The notes: generated by a model not told the origin, from the sequence alone. DNA of 64,000 nucleotides from Leptasterias polaris (GCA_037783415.1 JAZGTN010000047.1:1922001-1986000), one strand, 5' to 3'. Shown: positions 36,983 to 47,982, counted from the first letter of the stretch. A program made the numbers and translations.

Positions 36983-37598
36983 AATTTGAACCAAGAAAAG
37001 AAGAACTTTGCTTTATTTGGTTTTTGAAAGACCTGTTTCCATCCTCATTATCAATACCCCCAAGCTCTTGAAGAGCGTATAGCGTGCATTTTTCAGTCCA
37101 GGTGGTTATGGGCGAGTCTTTTACCAGCTGACAGATTCAGTCCCAGTGCCCTTCTAATAGGTCTTATTTTAGGTTGTCCTTCTATCGCAAACGGGGTGAC
37201 CCCTTGGACGGGGCCAGCTGGGGGAATGCTCCTTCAACAGAAGAGCAGGCTCCTCTGTTTTCATGATGTATCTGAACAGAGATTGGATGGGAAATAATTG
37301 CTCCTTACCTGTGTTTTCAGAATCTAATTTATGTTGCACTGATGTAATGGTTTCAGGCATATTAAAGTTATTTAGACCCAATCAGGGGCTTATCCAGGAT
37401 TCTCAGATGGGGGGGGGGGGGGGGGGACACTTCGAAGGGCTAATTTCAATAGTTTATTTGCTGTAATCCTAAATTAGTTTAGCAGGTGATCCTAACTAGT
37501 TTTGCATGATAAATGGCTGAGGTGTTACACAGAGGCACTGAAACAAGCCCAGATAAGAAGTTCAGTTCCATTCCACATCTCAGAATACAAAACTATCA
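36983..37598. other. 3' flank shared with 46943-47460, no gene seen
   Basis: Matches the region after ZNF gene 4 (for example TTCAGTCCCAGTGCCCTTCT and CTAATAGGTCTT). It holds a poly-G run of about 18 at 37409-37426; the paralog has a shorter run near 47374. No coding signal. Confidence 0.5.
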
Positions 37599-37601
37599 TA
37601 A

Positions 37602-38172
37602 GGCCACATAAAAAATAAAAATAAAATGATCGTCCCTTTTTTCGGTGGAGGGAGGGCGGTTTTTATTTTTATTTTTTATTTTATTTTTTTATTTCTGTTG
37701 ACATGGCCAAATATGAAACAAAGAATAAAGAAATCATCACAATCACTTTAAAACAGAGGGTTTGTGTGTTTTTGATGTTTGTAATTGTTTTATTAAACCC
37801 ATTTAAGTCCTAGATGACATTTTCTTTAAAAAATTTCAAAACACAAAAACGCAGTGTAGGCTAGCCCAAGTAAATATTTGAAGAATTGCTTTTGCTTTAA
37901 TTGCCAACATGAATAAAAACCTTCTTCAAACATCTTTTGAAACCTATAGATTTTGGAAAAATATCAGCTGAAAAATCTGGGCAGTAAAAGTATAAAGAGA
38001 TATCCAGACATGTGAAAAAATAGATCAACACAATGTCAGAGCCAAATTTGACTGAAAATATCATTGAAAAGGCCGTTTTTTATGATTAAAAATAAACAAA
38101 TAAAAAAATGGTGTCGGGGGGGTTTTGAATGGTCGGGCGGGGACGATCAACAATTTTTTTTTTTATGTGGCC
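37602..38172. mobile_element. Harbinger-like MITE, 571 bp
   Basis: The ends are GGCCACATAAAAAA and its inverse, with a second inverted match GATCGTCC further in. Flanked by TAA on both sides (37599-37601 and 38173-38175), the 3-bp TSD of PIF/Harbinger elements. Absent from the paralogous segment after ZNF gene 4. No coding capacity. Confidence 0.75.
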
Positions 38173-38909
38173 TAAAGTTCCTCCCCAAATCGTAAATGGG
38201 AAGCCCGAAATCCGGTGTAATCTGCGGCAATTCCTGACCACATTCCCCTCAATTTTGAGCAAGGGTTTCATATAGGGTGTGAAGAAAAATTTCATTTTAT
38301 TGCGGGGCTACTCTTGCGTTTTTGTTTTGTTTTTTGTAACCACACTCAAATTAATTGGGATGCAATCTTGACATCTACTGTACTGCAGGACGTATGAATG
38401 GTTTCTTGGGGTTGGGGGCGCTATTTAACATTAGACCACTTCATTCATACTAATTGTACATGTTACCTTTAGGGAATTCATAGTCCAAAAGCACATGCAA
38501 GTTGTGAAGTTCTGGTACACTAGAAGAGTGAAAACAAACCAAAAAACATTTTGCTCATCAACTTGAATTCGCGCAAGCCAATTTAAAAATTTGCGTGCAA
38601 GCAATTTTTGAACTGAAGTTTGCCCACACAAATAAAAATAGCGCACTGGGACACGAAATTGACACCAATTTGCATAAACAATTTCCTGCCGGACAAGCAT
38701 CATCCGGAGTGCGATTTTTTTTCCCTGCAGCATACTTCCAATTATATATATATTTCTTCTTCTTTTTTCATTTAGTTATTTTTGTAGTCTCCCTTCAAAA
38801 TAGATACATTTTGCCGTCTGTTGTTTTCTCCCAGTCCTGTTTGGTGCACTCCTACGGTGTGGACTCCAATATGAATACATTGTCAACTAACGGGGTTAAA
38901 GTACCAACA
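38173..38909. other. No gene seen
   Basis: AT-rich sequence. 38482-38566 marks the right end of similarity to the segmental copy at 47475-47545. Small overlapping frames on both strands are not supported. Confidence 0.4.
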
Positions 38910-39185
38910 CCTTACTAGCGCAGTGGGATATAAGGTGCTGGGACTGTCTCACACTTGGACCACCCGGTCCGAGTTCGGTTGCCGTCTGCACTAAAATAGG
39001 TTCAAGGCCTTTTGCTGTCTGTGGCAACAGTGTGATTGGGATCTGCCTTGCTTCCTCCCCCAAAGTGGTCAGGGCCCTAGTGGCTAGGCAGGGGAGAAAG
39101 GGGAGGACATGCTGCTGGGTCAACCGCCACAAACAAGGGAACTACATCGTTGTCGTAGTAGGGGGACACAGTGTGTGTGTTATTT
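38910..39185 (+). mobile_element. tRNA-derived SINE-like element
   Basis: Contains an A-box-like TAGCGCAGTGGG (38915-38926) and, 51 bp on, a B-box-like GGTCCGAGTTC (38966-38976), the layout of an internal RNA polymerase III promoter with class-II tRNA spacing. There is no tRNA cloverleaf with a paired acceptor stem, and about 200 bp of unrelated body follow. It fits a SINE head and body. The 3' end is uncertain. Confidence 0.5.
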
Positions 39186-39424
39186 AAACCTCTCCGGCGC
39201 GTGAACGCCTGACACTAGTGTTTAGGTTATCAATCTTAAAACGAATGGTAATGAAAAGTTATTGGTTAGAAGCCTACATGTACGGCAGGTTTTCATTTTC
39301 AATTTTAGAACAATTCACTTTGAAGTATTGTACGTGGTTATGTTTATATAGATAGCAGTTTTTATGCCCCGTAAATGTGAATCTGAGACATTTCTCATAA
39401 TTATTGTGTACTATCCTATTGGGG

Positions 39425-40778
39425 ATTGTTCTTTCGTCGTCGACATACGTACACGGATGAGAGACAAGGACAGTTTATAGTGAAAGTATACCTAAAGTTG
39501 GTTTTTGGAACCAATCAAATGTTTTTATCCTGTATTTAGATAATATTCATTAAAACTAACCTGTGTAAAGTTTACTTCAAAATAAAGTCGCGTGTATTTG
39601 ATATCACTGAAAATTCGGAGGAAGGGAATTATAGGCCTATGGTAAATTCCAATAAATAAGTCTATAACCTCACATTAAAATGCGGGTAAATCACTGCTGT
39701 ATTGTATTTGATATCCTTCCAGTGCAAAATTTGTCAACATCTTCATCATTCTGAGAAAAATGGGTCTGCATGTACATTTGTGTATGGGATGTTTTGGTTC
39801 ATATCCGACTTATAACATTTCATCAAAAACAGCTGCCTTGAATTTGACATTTTGACTTGACAACAAATGTACAGGTCTTTTTCAGAATGATGTCATCGGA
39901 CAGATTTTGCTCCAGGGTATCGAATACAATATAATGGCAATTTACACCATTTCAACGTGAGGATAGAGATTTGTAATTTTTCCATCTTTCACATGAGGAC
40001 TCTTTCAATTGGAAAGTGATGAGTACATCACAAAATTGAACTTAACATTTCCCTTCCTTTTTGAATTCGCTTTCAATAACCCCCAAAACATTGAAATCAG
40101 CTATTACAATGTCCAAGTTCTTGGTCTTTGTTTCCTCAGTGCTATCTGAAAGCTCAAACACTTATTTGTATGCAAGTGCAACCACATGTGGGTTTCAGTC
40201 TGTTTTTTGCATTAAGAACCTTGCCATTCAAATTCTAAGGGATTGTAACCTTTCTTTTAAGGAAATTTTGCACTTTTCTTCCAAACCACTGCAAGCTTGG
40301 CATTGGGTATGGAGGATGAACCTAAACAGATCCTAATTATTGGCCAATTTTGAGCGCATACATTAAATCGCCAATGGTAAAGAAGAGGGGGTATGAGTGC
40401 AATCAACTTAAGTCGTTTAAGGAAATGTACTCCACTCTCAGATAAAAAGACGTAGTTGCATTATTGTTGTTAAACATTTTTCTTTACCCTTTTGCGCCTG
40501 TTATGGCTCTGTGTGTCTGCCATAATCGTCTCTTTGGGAGTATATATCCACTAATAATTAGGGTAAGCGTGTAAAACGCCATGTCACCTACAATATACCC
40601 ACTACATGTACACACACGGTACATTTTTGACTCCTATAAAAAGTTGGTATAAACAGGATTTGTGTGATGGCGTTAGGTGAAATGAACTGGGTCAGTATGT
40701 CAACTTGAGTCTGTTCACTGAAATACAGCCCATATCACCATTCTTACAGTTTCCAGTCAAGAGGGGCAAAAAAGTCAA
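39425..40778. other. Duplicated flank, no gene seen
   Basis: Up to about 40290 it mirrors 33654-34600 upstream of ZNF gene 2. The remainder is unique AT-rich sequence. A 91-codon frame at 40061-40336 lacks any known motif and, where comparable, is not kept open in copy A. Confidence 0.4.
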
Positions 40779-41161
40779 AAAGGCACTGGACACTTGTTTT
40801 GGTATTACTCAAAATAATTGTTAGCATAAAAACTTACTTGGTAACGAGCAATGAAGAGCTGTTGATAGTATAAAACATTGTGAGAAACGGCTCCCTCTGA
40901 AGTAACGTAGTTTTTGAGAAAGAGGTAATTTCTCACTCAAATAATAAAAGACTTCTTGCTGAAGCCTTTTATTTAATATGCATCTGAAAGCACACAAAGT
41001 AATGCAACAAGCTAGGTTCGTGTTTTTTCTTTCATTACTCTCTTGCAAATTCGATGACCAATTGAGCCCGAATTTTTACAGGTTTGTTATTTTATGCATA
41101 TGTTGGGATACACCAAGTGAGAATACTGGTCTTCGACAATTACCAAACGTGTCCAGGGCCT
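40779..41161. mobile_element. Echinoderm-type MITE, copy 1 (~380 bp)
   Basis: Ends GGCACTGGACAC...TTTGGTATTAC on the left and GACAATTACCAAACGTGTCC on the right, imperfect inverted repeats. The interior has words such as CTTACTTGGTAACGAG, GAGAAACGGCTCCCTCTGAA and TATGCATATGTTGGGATACA. Related copies are at 56161-56510 and 58209-62779 (split). From memory it resembles a very abundant repeat of sea-star and other echinoderm genomes; a library search would settle that. Confidence 0.7.
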
Positions 41162-41202
41162 GTCTCTACATACAGGTATAAATCCAGAAACTCTGTTTGT
41201 TG

Positions 41203-41400
41203 TGTCATCCCACGAAAAAGACAGCAGTAACCCCGCCCATCCTATACTTGCTAAACCTGAACAGTAGAGGGGGTAGTTTGCAAATCGAGTTCGTCTTCTT
41301 TGAATGTGCTGTTTGTTTTAATTTCTGAATCGAACTCACACAGTCAAAACTGAGACAGAAACCGCTTGTTTGTGACCTTTGGGAAAAGCTTTCGCAAAAC
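41203..41400 (+). pseudogene. Duplicated module ending in a zinc-finger relic, part 1
   Basis: 41203-41330 matches 47983-48095 (CCCCGCCCATCCTATACTTG and following). From 41349 comes the relic finger module beginning ACTGAGACAGAAACCGC. It is cut at 41400 by a transposon and resumes at 42511. Confidence 0.75.
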
Positions 41401-42510
41401 GGAAAGGTTTCCGGAGCACGCCACCACCTTCTGGACGTTTTTTTTGTTTTGTTTTTCCACCAATATACACCTGAGGATGTATTCTATCGATAGGGTTAGT
41501 ACCCCAAAATGTAAAATAAATAGTTTTCATAGGGGACCGATTTAAAAAAAAAAAAAATTTAAAGTAAAATCAAAAAATTTGAAAAATAAAAAACACGCTT
41601 CTTTCCCCCTCTCTCCCCAGTCATCTTTCCTCCTCCCCCACTACCTCTTCCCATCATTCACTCACTCTCTGTGGAAGGAATTGAACATTTGTAAGCAATT
41701 CAATAATGCAATGTACTTACCGGGAATTGAACCTGTATCAAGAGAGAACAAATTATATGCACAAGAGCATAGCCTATTTACCGCTAGGCTATGAGGGATT
41801 GATACCAAAATTGGTTTGATAGTTCTACAAATTTCTCCCATTACCTGTTTAGTAAAAGGTCATAATGAATATTTAATTTTCTATGAATATTAAAATCAGC
41901 AGTTATTGTCGAATAGTTTGCATAAACTGAATATTCAGGATTTATGAACTAAAACCTGCTTTACATATTAGTCACGTGAAAGGTTCTTTTGGATTATTTC
42001 ATTAGTACAAGTCATGGGTAAGTTCATGTTCATAAGGGCAATATCGGGCTATTATTTCCCTTTTTTGAATCATCCTTCAATGGGGGTATGTTTGTAGCGG
42101 CAATAGTTATGATTATGTGGAATTTGGGCTATTTTTCCCTTTTTTGAATCATCCTTCAATGGGGGTATGTTCATCACACATCAGAGGCCACTATAGCTGG
42201 CTTACCCATTCCATAAATCAACAAGTCCTGGTGAATTTTCCAATGCGCATGAACGATGACCGACTCATTGGAGTATTGCACATTTACCCGGACACACACA
42301 CAGCAGGAAAACGAAAACAAAATGGTGTTTATTTTCGACGAAGCTTTTGCGATTTTCTGACGCCTTTTTAAGGCCTTTAGAATTGTTCAATTTTCCTGTT
42401 TTTTGCTGTATATATTCAGTTAACCCATCTTGACAGGTAAGACTAAAATTTAGAGTAATCGGCCAGATATTGAGGGAGCTAGAGTGGTGGCGTGCTGCGG
42501 AATTTTAGCC
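41401..42510. mobile_element. DNA transposon with 8-bp TSD, 1.1 kb
   Basis: Flanked by CGCAAAAC at 41393-41400 and 42511-42518. Inverted ends share a TTCCG.AGCACGCCACCAC block (left near 41410-41430; right its inverse near 42484-42503). The uninterrupted paralog at 48176-48200 shows the filled-in target. An 8-bp TSD fits hAT or Merlin; the GG end favours Merlin weakly. No transposase. The inside holds a tRNA-like block (41716-41797) and a ~46-bp direct duplication (42045-42092 and 42126-42171). Confidence 0.75.
41716..41797 (-). repeat. tRNA-like sequence (SINE head or tRNA relic)
   Basis: On the minus strand, TAGCCTAGCGG (A-box-like) is followed about 55 bp later by GGTTCAATTCC (a good B box) and CCGG. 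The acceptor-stem ends do not pair, so it is not a functional tRNA; it is probably the head of a SINE. Confidence 0.4.
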
Positions 42511-42610
42511 CGCAAAACTACCAACTGTAAGTATAGCCTGAACATCCATCAGCTTATCCACACTGGAGAGAAACCATTTGTTTGTGATATTTGTGGAAAA
42601 GCTTTCTCAC
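42511..42610 (+). pseudogene. Duplicated module ending in a zinc-finger relic, part 2
   Basis: Continuation of the relic at 41349-41400. It reads through an intact linker and half-finger ([20 protein letters not shown]) and then stops at TAA near 42613. Confidence 0.75.
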
Positions 42611-43199
42611 CTTAATGTCGTAGGACGCCCTGTAAAAAAAAAGGCGACCCTGATCTGAAATCGAGGCAAATCTTTTACCTCTCTGCATGCTGCGCGCGAT
42701 GTGAAACAGTCCCTAGATAAAACATACAATTTTTGTGGTTTGACTTGCCAAGCAAAGAGTCTCCTCTCATTTGACCAAAACTTAGAAACATATAAGGCTC
42801 CACTGGTTAGTTGCACTCGTAAATGCAAAAAGTTGTGGTATTTTAGGCATTTCTACAAGGGGACAAGGTTAGGTACACCGGGACACCATACTTTCTTGTT
42901 TACCTTGAAAACAGGTAAAACTCAAAACAATGGGATGCTATTGAAGTCATCAAAGATCGGTGCGTGGTTTGAAAGTTTTAATGTCCATCAAGTTTTTATA
43001 TATGTTTGCATACTTCTTATAAACAAAGGAAGGTAATTAGGGCATCGGTTGATATATGGCATAATTTTTTGGTTTTCAATTTTCAAAGAAACGGGCACGG
43101 TACCTCGAAAACTGCACAGGGGAGGATACACTCGACACTGTATGACAGAGACACTGCACTACCTCCATGGACATGGACTGGGTGAGTGTGACAGCCAAT
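42611..43199. other. No gene seen
   Basis: A 111-codon plus-strand frame (42701-43036) has no recognisable motif, and a second frame overlaps it on the other strand. I treat both as chance. Confidence 0.4.
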
Positions 43200-44010
43200 C
43201 ACTCAGCGTGTCCACCCGCGCCGCTGGATGGAGAGAAACCATTTGTGGGTAAGCGTGTTCTCGTAAAAACAACCTTGTCAGCCACGAGGTAATCCACACT
43301 GCTGGAGAGAAACCATTAATTTGTGGGAAAGCGTTTGTTTTTAAAACCAACCTTGTCTGCCACCACCGAATCCATACTGGAGTGGAGAGAAACCAGCGAT
43401 GTTTGTGGGAAAGCCTTAACACAAAAACCAAGCTTGATCATCAACCATCAGCGTGTCCACAATTTTATTAATATTATTAAGGGAAACCATTTGTGTGTGA
43501 CATTTACGGAAAAACCCTTTCAGAAAAACGGCAAACTTACCCTGAACAACCATAGGTCACTAGGTGTGTCACCTTGTGACTATTGTGAGAAATCCTTTGT
43601 GCAAAATAGTCACCTGAATGCCCATCATCAAGTCCACTCTGGAGAGAAACCATTTGTCTGTGACATTTGTGGAAAAACTTTTGCTCATAAATGTAGTCTT
43701 ATTTCACACCAGAGACTTCACACTGGAAAGAAACAATTTACCTTTTGAAAAACATTCTCATGGAAAAGTGGCCTGAAAGACCGTAAGCATGGTATCCAAA
43801 CTGGGGAGAAGCCATTTGTTTCTGACGTTTGTTGGTAAGTTGTTTCACGAAAAGGCCACTTCGTGGCCTATCAGACATGGAGAAAAACCATTTGCAAAGT
43901 ATGTTTGCGACATACATTGTAAGTGGAAAAGCCTTTTCATACAAACATACCCTGATATATCATTCAACGTGCCCACACTGGAGAGAAACTAATTCGTATA
44001 ATCGCTCGTA
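43200..44010 (+). pseudogene. C2H2 zinc-finger pseudogene
   Basis: At least eight finger units can be followed, but in shifting frames: insertions of a few bases at about 43290 and 43380, a loss near 43400, an AT-rich insert near 43465, and stops. The best stretch, 43560-43748, still encodes two fingers (CDYCEKSFVQNSHL..., [14 protein letters not shown]...) before TGA. Fingers such as [11 protein letters not shown] match finger 11 of ZNF gene 4 and finger 9 of ZNF gene 2, so this is a dead paralog of the cluster. The final relic (43899-44000) is the common tail. Confidence 0.85.
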
Positions 44011-44109
44011 AATCCTGTGGGATTTTAGTTTTTTATTTAAAGGATTGGCATATTATCAAACCATTAAGTGATTACAGGTTAGTGACATTTGCCCCTAGGG
44101 GTTGAGTGA

Positions 44110-44420
44110 TAATTTAATTTCAGTCAACATAAAAAAATACACACAGGATAAAAGCAGTCAATTTGTGACATTTGTGGTAGAAAGCATAGAGGAAAGGTAG
44201 CTTTACAACTGCACAAGAAAATCCACACTGGAGAGAGATCATTTTGTTTGTGACACTAAACTTTCACTAAATGGAAAGAATTTCAAATCGGCATGAGTAA
44301 ATCCACGCTGGAGAGAGATAATTTTGTTTGTGATTCTTGTGGATACTAAACGTTCACTAGTTGGAAAGTATTTCAAATCAGCGTGAGTAAATCCACACTG
44401 GAGAGAATGCCTCCATGCCC
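44110..44420 (+). pseudogene. Finger relics upstream of ZNF gene 4
   Basis: Same CAG-bordered finger scrap as at 34855, with the TAA before it kept, then a short ~90-bp unit repeated twice (GAGTAAATCCACGCTGGAGAG and GAGTAAATCCACACTGGAGAG at about 44297 and 44386). No open frame. Confidence 0.65.
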
Positions 44421-44490
44421 AAAAGTATGTGGTAATTTAATTCATACTTTATTAAATAAGAACAATTGGCAAAAAGCTTTTATTTAAAAT

Positions 44491-44508
44491 AAATTTTGAT
44501 TATTACAG
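44491..44508 (+). other. Splice acceptor of ZNF gene 4
   Basis: AAATTTTGATTATTACAG, then ATATGAATTC as in the two other MNSQEK genes. Confidence 0.75.
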
Positions 44509-44510
44509 AT

Positions 44511-45737
44511 ATGAATTCTCAAGAGAAGACGTTTTGTGATTTGGGTGGAGCAACATACTCAAAAAAAGGCAACCTGGAAAAACAGCAAGAACCGGACACT
44601 TCAAAGTCACTGACAATTTATCGGAGAGTCAACGCTGGAGTAAAACTGTTTGTTTGTGACCTTTGTGGGAAAATCTACTCAAGTAAACAGTCACTGAAAT
44701 ACCATCAGAAGCACCATACTGGAGAGAAACCGTTTGTTTGTGACATTTGTGGTAAAGCCTTTTCTAAAAAACCTTACCTTACCACTCATCAGCGTGTCCA
44801 CACTGGAGAAAAACCATTTGTTTGTGACGTTTGTGAAAAAGCATTTTCTCACAAAAACACTCTAAGTATTCACCAGAGAATCCACACTGGAGAGAAACCA
44901 TTTGTTTGTGACCTTTGTGGAAAAGCCTTTTTGCTTAAACAGTACCTGGAAAAACATCTGCGGTTCCATAGCGGAGAGAAACAGTTTGTTTGTGACATTT
45001 GTGGTAAAGCCTTTTTATACAAACGTAAGCTTACCACTCATCAGCATGTCCACACAGGAGTGAAACCATTTGTTTGTGATATTTGTGGAAAATGCTTCAC
45101 TGAAAAAGGTTCCCTTCTTCGCCATTCTGTTGTTCACACTGGAGAGAAACCATATGATTGTGACATTTGTGGAAAAGTCTTTCCACATAAATATCACCTG
45201 GTACAGCATAAGCGTATCCACACTGGAGAGAAACCATTTGTTTGTAACATTTGTGGAAAAGCGTTTTTAGAAGAACGTTCCCTGACTGTCCATAACCGTG
45301 TCCACACTGGAGAAAAACCATTTGTTTGTGATATTTGTGGAAGAGCTTTCTCAAATAAAAGTACACTGACAGCCCATCAGCGTGTCCACACTGGAGAGAA
45401 ACCATTTGTTTGTGATGTTTGTGGGAAAGTGTGTTCTCGTAAAGGCAACCTTGTCAGCCACCAGGTACTCCACACTGGAGAGAAACCATTTACTTGTGAC
45501 ATATGTGGGAGAGCATTTGTTTTTAAAACCAACCTTGACTGCCACCGCCGAATCCATACTGGAGAGAAGCCATATGCCTGCGATGTTTGTGGGAAAGCCT
45601 TTACACAAAAACCAAACTTGACCAAACATCGGCGTGTCCATACTGGAGAGAAACCATTTGTTTGTGATGTTTGTGGGAAAGCGTGTTCTTTTAAATGCAA
45701 CCTTGTCCGCCACCAGGTAATCCACACTGTAGAGTAA
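44511..45737 (+). CDS. C2H2 zinc-finger protein, 13 fingers, recently truncated (ZNF gene 4)
   Basis: A 408-residue frame from the ATG after the acceptor. The leader is the MNSQEK type with one codon lost (TFCDLGGAT). Thirteen fingers follow from Cys49. Contact residues (-1,2,3,6) are SQSY, KPYT, HNTI, LQYK, YRKT, EGSR, HYHQ, ERSV, NSTA, RGNS, FTNC, QPNK and FCNR. Fingers 10 and 13 carry CS in place of the usual FS, losing the conserved Phe. The stop is a single A-to-T change turning the AAA of a TGEKP linker into TAA (45735-45737). Two more intact fingers follow in the same frame. It lies in segmental copy B and is paralogous to ZNF gene 2. Probably a DNA-binding nuclear protein; possibly on the way to a pseudogene. 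Confidence 0.8.
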   Translation: MNSQEKTFCDLGGATYSKKGNLEKQQEPDTSKSLTIYRRVNAGVKLFVCDLCGKIYSSKQSLKYHQKHHTGEKPFVCDICGKAFSKKPYLTTHQRVHTGEKPFVCDVCEKAFSHKNTLSIHQRIHTGEKPFVCDLCGKAFLLKQYLEKHLRFHSGEKQFVCDICGKAFLYKRKLTTHQHVHTGVKPFVCDICGKCFTEKGSLLRHSVVHTGEKPYDCDICGKVFPHKYHLVQHKRIHTGEKPFVCNICGKAFLEERSLTVHNRVHTGEKPFVCDICGRAFSNKSTLTAHQRVHTGEKPFVCDVCGKVCSRKGNLVSHQVLHTGEKPFTCDICGRAFVFKTNLDCHRRIHTGEKPYACDVCGKAFTQKPNLTKHRRVHTGEKPFVCDVCGKACSFKCNLVRHQVIHTVE

Positions 45738-46370
45738 CCATTTACTTGTGACATTTGTGGGAATGCTTTTGTTTTAAATATCAACCTTGTCTGCCACCAC
45801 CGAATCCATACTGCAGAGAAACCATTTGTCTGTGATGTTTGTGGGAAAGCCTGTACACACAAACCAAAATTGACCAACCATCATCAGCGTGTCCACACCA
45901 TTTGTTTGTGACATTTGGGGAAAAACATTTTCAGAAAAACATACCCTGAACAACAATCGGCATGTCCTCACTTGAGAAAAAACCATTCGTTTGTGACATT
46001 TGTGGAAAAGTATTTTATCCAAAAAGCACTTTAATTACTCACGGAGGAATTACCTTTTGTTTGTGATACTTTTGGAAAGACTTTTCTCAAAAAATGATAC
46101 ATGAATGTGCATCAGCATGTCCACACTGGAGAGAACCCATTTGTTTGTGACCTTTTGGGAAAAAGCTTTTCTGGAAAAAGTTCACTGACCAAACATTCTG
46201 TTGGTCACAATGGATGTAAACCATTTGTTTGTGACCTTTTTGGAAAAGAACTTTCACAAAAACATGAAATGAATGTGCATCAGCTTGTCCACACTGGAGA
46301 AAAAACATTTGTTTGTGACATTTGTGGAAAAGATTTTTCATATAAGGTGTCGCCGCGCCAAAATCCATAC
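45738..46370 (+). pseudogene. Former 3' part of ZNF gene 4
   Basis: 45738-45909 continues in frame with two fingers (NAFVLNINLVCHH, KACTHKPKLTNHHQ) up to TGA. After that, fingers run in shifted frames to about 46345; 46101-46345 holds CDLLGKSFSGKSSL and CDICGKDFSYKV pieces in which CG has become LG or FG. The original gene had about 20 or more fingers. Confidence 0.8.
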
Positions 46371-46936
46371 TTGAGGAGAGGATCATTTAGACATAGAAAA
46401 GCAATTTCCTTATTGAAAGCTATAGTTAAAGCACTAAAGCCAATCTATATACAAAGTTTTGTACTACAGGCTGTTGCCTCCATCTCAAGCAATATATAGT
46501 TCCCACTTGACGTCTTGTGAGTAAAGTCGGCCATCTTTATGGGCAATGGTATTATTTTTTTTTAATGAAGAACTATGTATTTTGCATACATCTGTACCTT
46601 GTACTACATGTACATGTTTGTATAAGACGCATGGCAGTTTTATCAAATTCCTTGCATGATTTATAAGTGAACAACTTGGCTGCTCAAAGTCAAAGCTCAA
46701 GTTGCCCACAAAGATGGCATTTACTGGGAACTCTCTACATGTATCTATCAAAAGTTTGATGTTTGTATATAAGTGCATTTTGTTATGTTTTTATGGCGGC
46801 TTAGTTAAGGTGAAAGTACCTGAATTCAGCAAGATTGTGATATTTCCCCCCCAATTATTGTAACTGTTTTAAGAATAGATTAAGTAGTTACTGTAATATA
46901 CTGAAGATTGTCTTTTTATAACAAGATGGAAATAGA
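46371..46936. other. 3' flank of ZNF gene 4, no gene seen
   Basis: Non-coding; joins the shared 3' flank at about 46780. Confidence 0.4.
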
Positions 46937-46942
46937 AATAAA
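46937..46942 (+). promoter_or_regulatory. Polyadenylation signal AATAAA, ZNF gene 4
   Basis: Paralogous to the AATAAA at 36977-36982. Confidence 0.5.
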
Positions 46943-47770
46943 TATGAGAACCAAGAAAAGAAGAACTTTGCTTCATTTTGTTTGTAAAAGACCCTATTTT
47001 CATCATCATCATCAACACAACATGCTCGGGAAGAGAGTAGCGCCTGAACACTCAGTCCAGCTGGTTCTGGGCAAGTCTTCTACCAGTAACCAGCTATCAG
47101 ATTCAGTCCCAGTGCCCTTCTAATAGGTCTTCATTTAGGTTGTTCTTCTATCGCAAATGGGGTGACATCTTAGGCCAGCTGGGGGCAGGCTCCTTCAACT
47201 TTTTTTGTAGAAGAGCAGGCTCCCCTGTTTTCATGGTGTATCTGAACTGAGTTTGGATGCCAAATATTTGGTCCTTTTGTGTTTTCGGAATCTAATTTAT
47301 GTTGCACTGTTGTAACAGTTTTAGGCATTAAGTTATTTAGACCCACCCAGGGGCGTTTCCAGGATTTTCAGAGGGGGGGGGGCATACTTCAAGAGCCTAA
47401 TTTGAAACTTTATTTTCTGTAATCCTAAATTATTTTAGTAGGTGTCCTTAATTAGTTTTGAATGACAATAAACAAAGCACATGCAAGTTATGGTACATCA
47501 GAAGAGTGAAAAAACAAAAAACACACATTTGCTCATCATTTTGGAGTATAATATTGTCAAGTTACAAACAATTTGAAGTATTTTTACCACTACATGGAGG
47601 GCATAATAAAGTGCAAACAAAATTTACGTGATGCAAAACAAGAACATCAAAATGATTTCTCATTTGTTTAAATTACGGTTATGATTTATTTGGCCATTGA
47701 TATCAGAAAACATCATACAGGCAGTCAAAATAAGACCAAACTGTATTGTGATGCTAGCAAGAATATAATA
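46943..47770. other. Shared 3' flank, then unique DNA, no gene seen
   Basis: Up to 47545 this is the copy-B counterpart of 36983-37475 and 38482-38566; the rest is unique AT-rich sequence. Confidence 0.45.
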
Positions 47771-47813
47771 CCAGCTGCATTGATCTCCAAAATGGAGATC
47801 AATGACTAGCTGG
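47771..47813. repeat. Strong 43-bp hairpin
   Basis: CCAGCTGCATTGATCTCC pairs with GGAGATCAATG...AGCTGG around a 5-base loop. The inner 11 bp are a perfect match. It could be a MITE scrap or a transcript hairpin; no copy was seen elsewhere in the window. Confidence 0.6.
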
Positions 47814-47982
47814 TGTGTAAAGCGCCCTCATGCAACTAATAATACGTTTAATTTGTGTGAGTTAGTCAAGTCAAATAAAGGCCAATTTTGTTGACAACTT
47901 TGCAAATTCTGGAGGTGGAATTATTCTGTCCCCTCTGGTCCAAAAAAATAATGGGATTCTAAATTGAAACTCCCCTTTTTTG

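Larger units (their letters stand above)
33361..38566 (+). repeat. Segmental duplication, copy A (contains ZNF gene 2)
   Basis: Flanks on both sides of ZNF gene 2 match flanks around ZNF gene 4. 33361-34640 aligns with 39247-40290, for example around TTTTTATGCCCC, TTTATCCTGTAT and GTCCAAGTTCTTGGTC. 36790-37475 aligns with 46780-47460. 38482-38566 aligns with 47475-47545. Later insertions (two MITEs in copy A; a MITE and a 1.1 kb transposon in copy B) account for much of the size difference. Divergence is moderate, with many small indels. Confidence 0.8.
39241..47545 (+). repeat. Segmental duplication, copy B (contains ZNF gene 4)
   Basis: Counterpart of 33361-38566 in the same orientation and order. 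It is longer because it carries a MITE (40779-41161), a 1.1 kb transposon (41401-42510) and a zinc-finger pseudogene (43200-44010) not found in copy A, so copy B may itself join more than one module. Confidence 0.75.

Noticed and set aside
41716..41797. A functional tRNA gene on the minus strand
   Set aside because: The B box is good, but the acceptor stem does not pair and A/B spacing is long without a clear variable arm.
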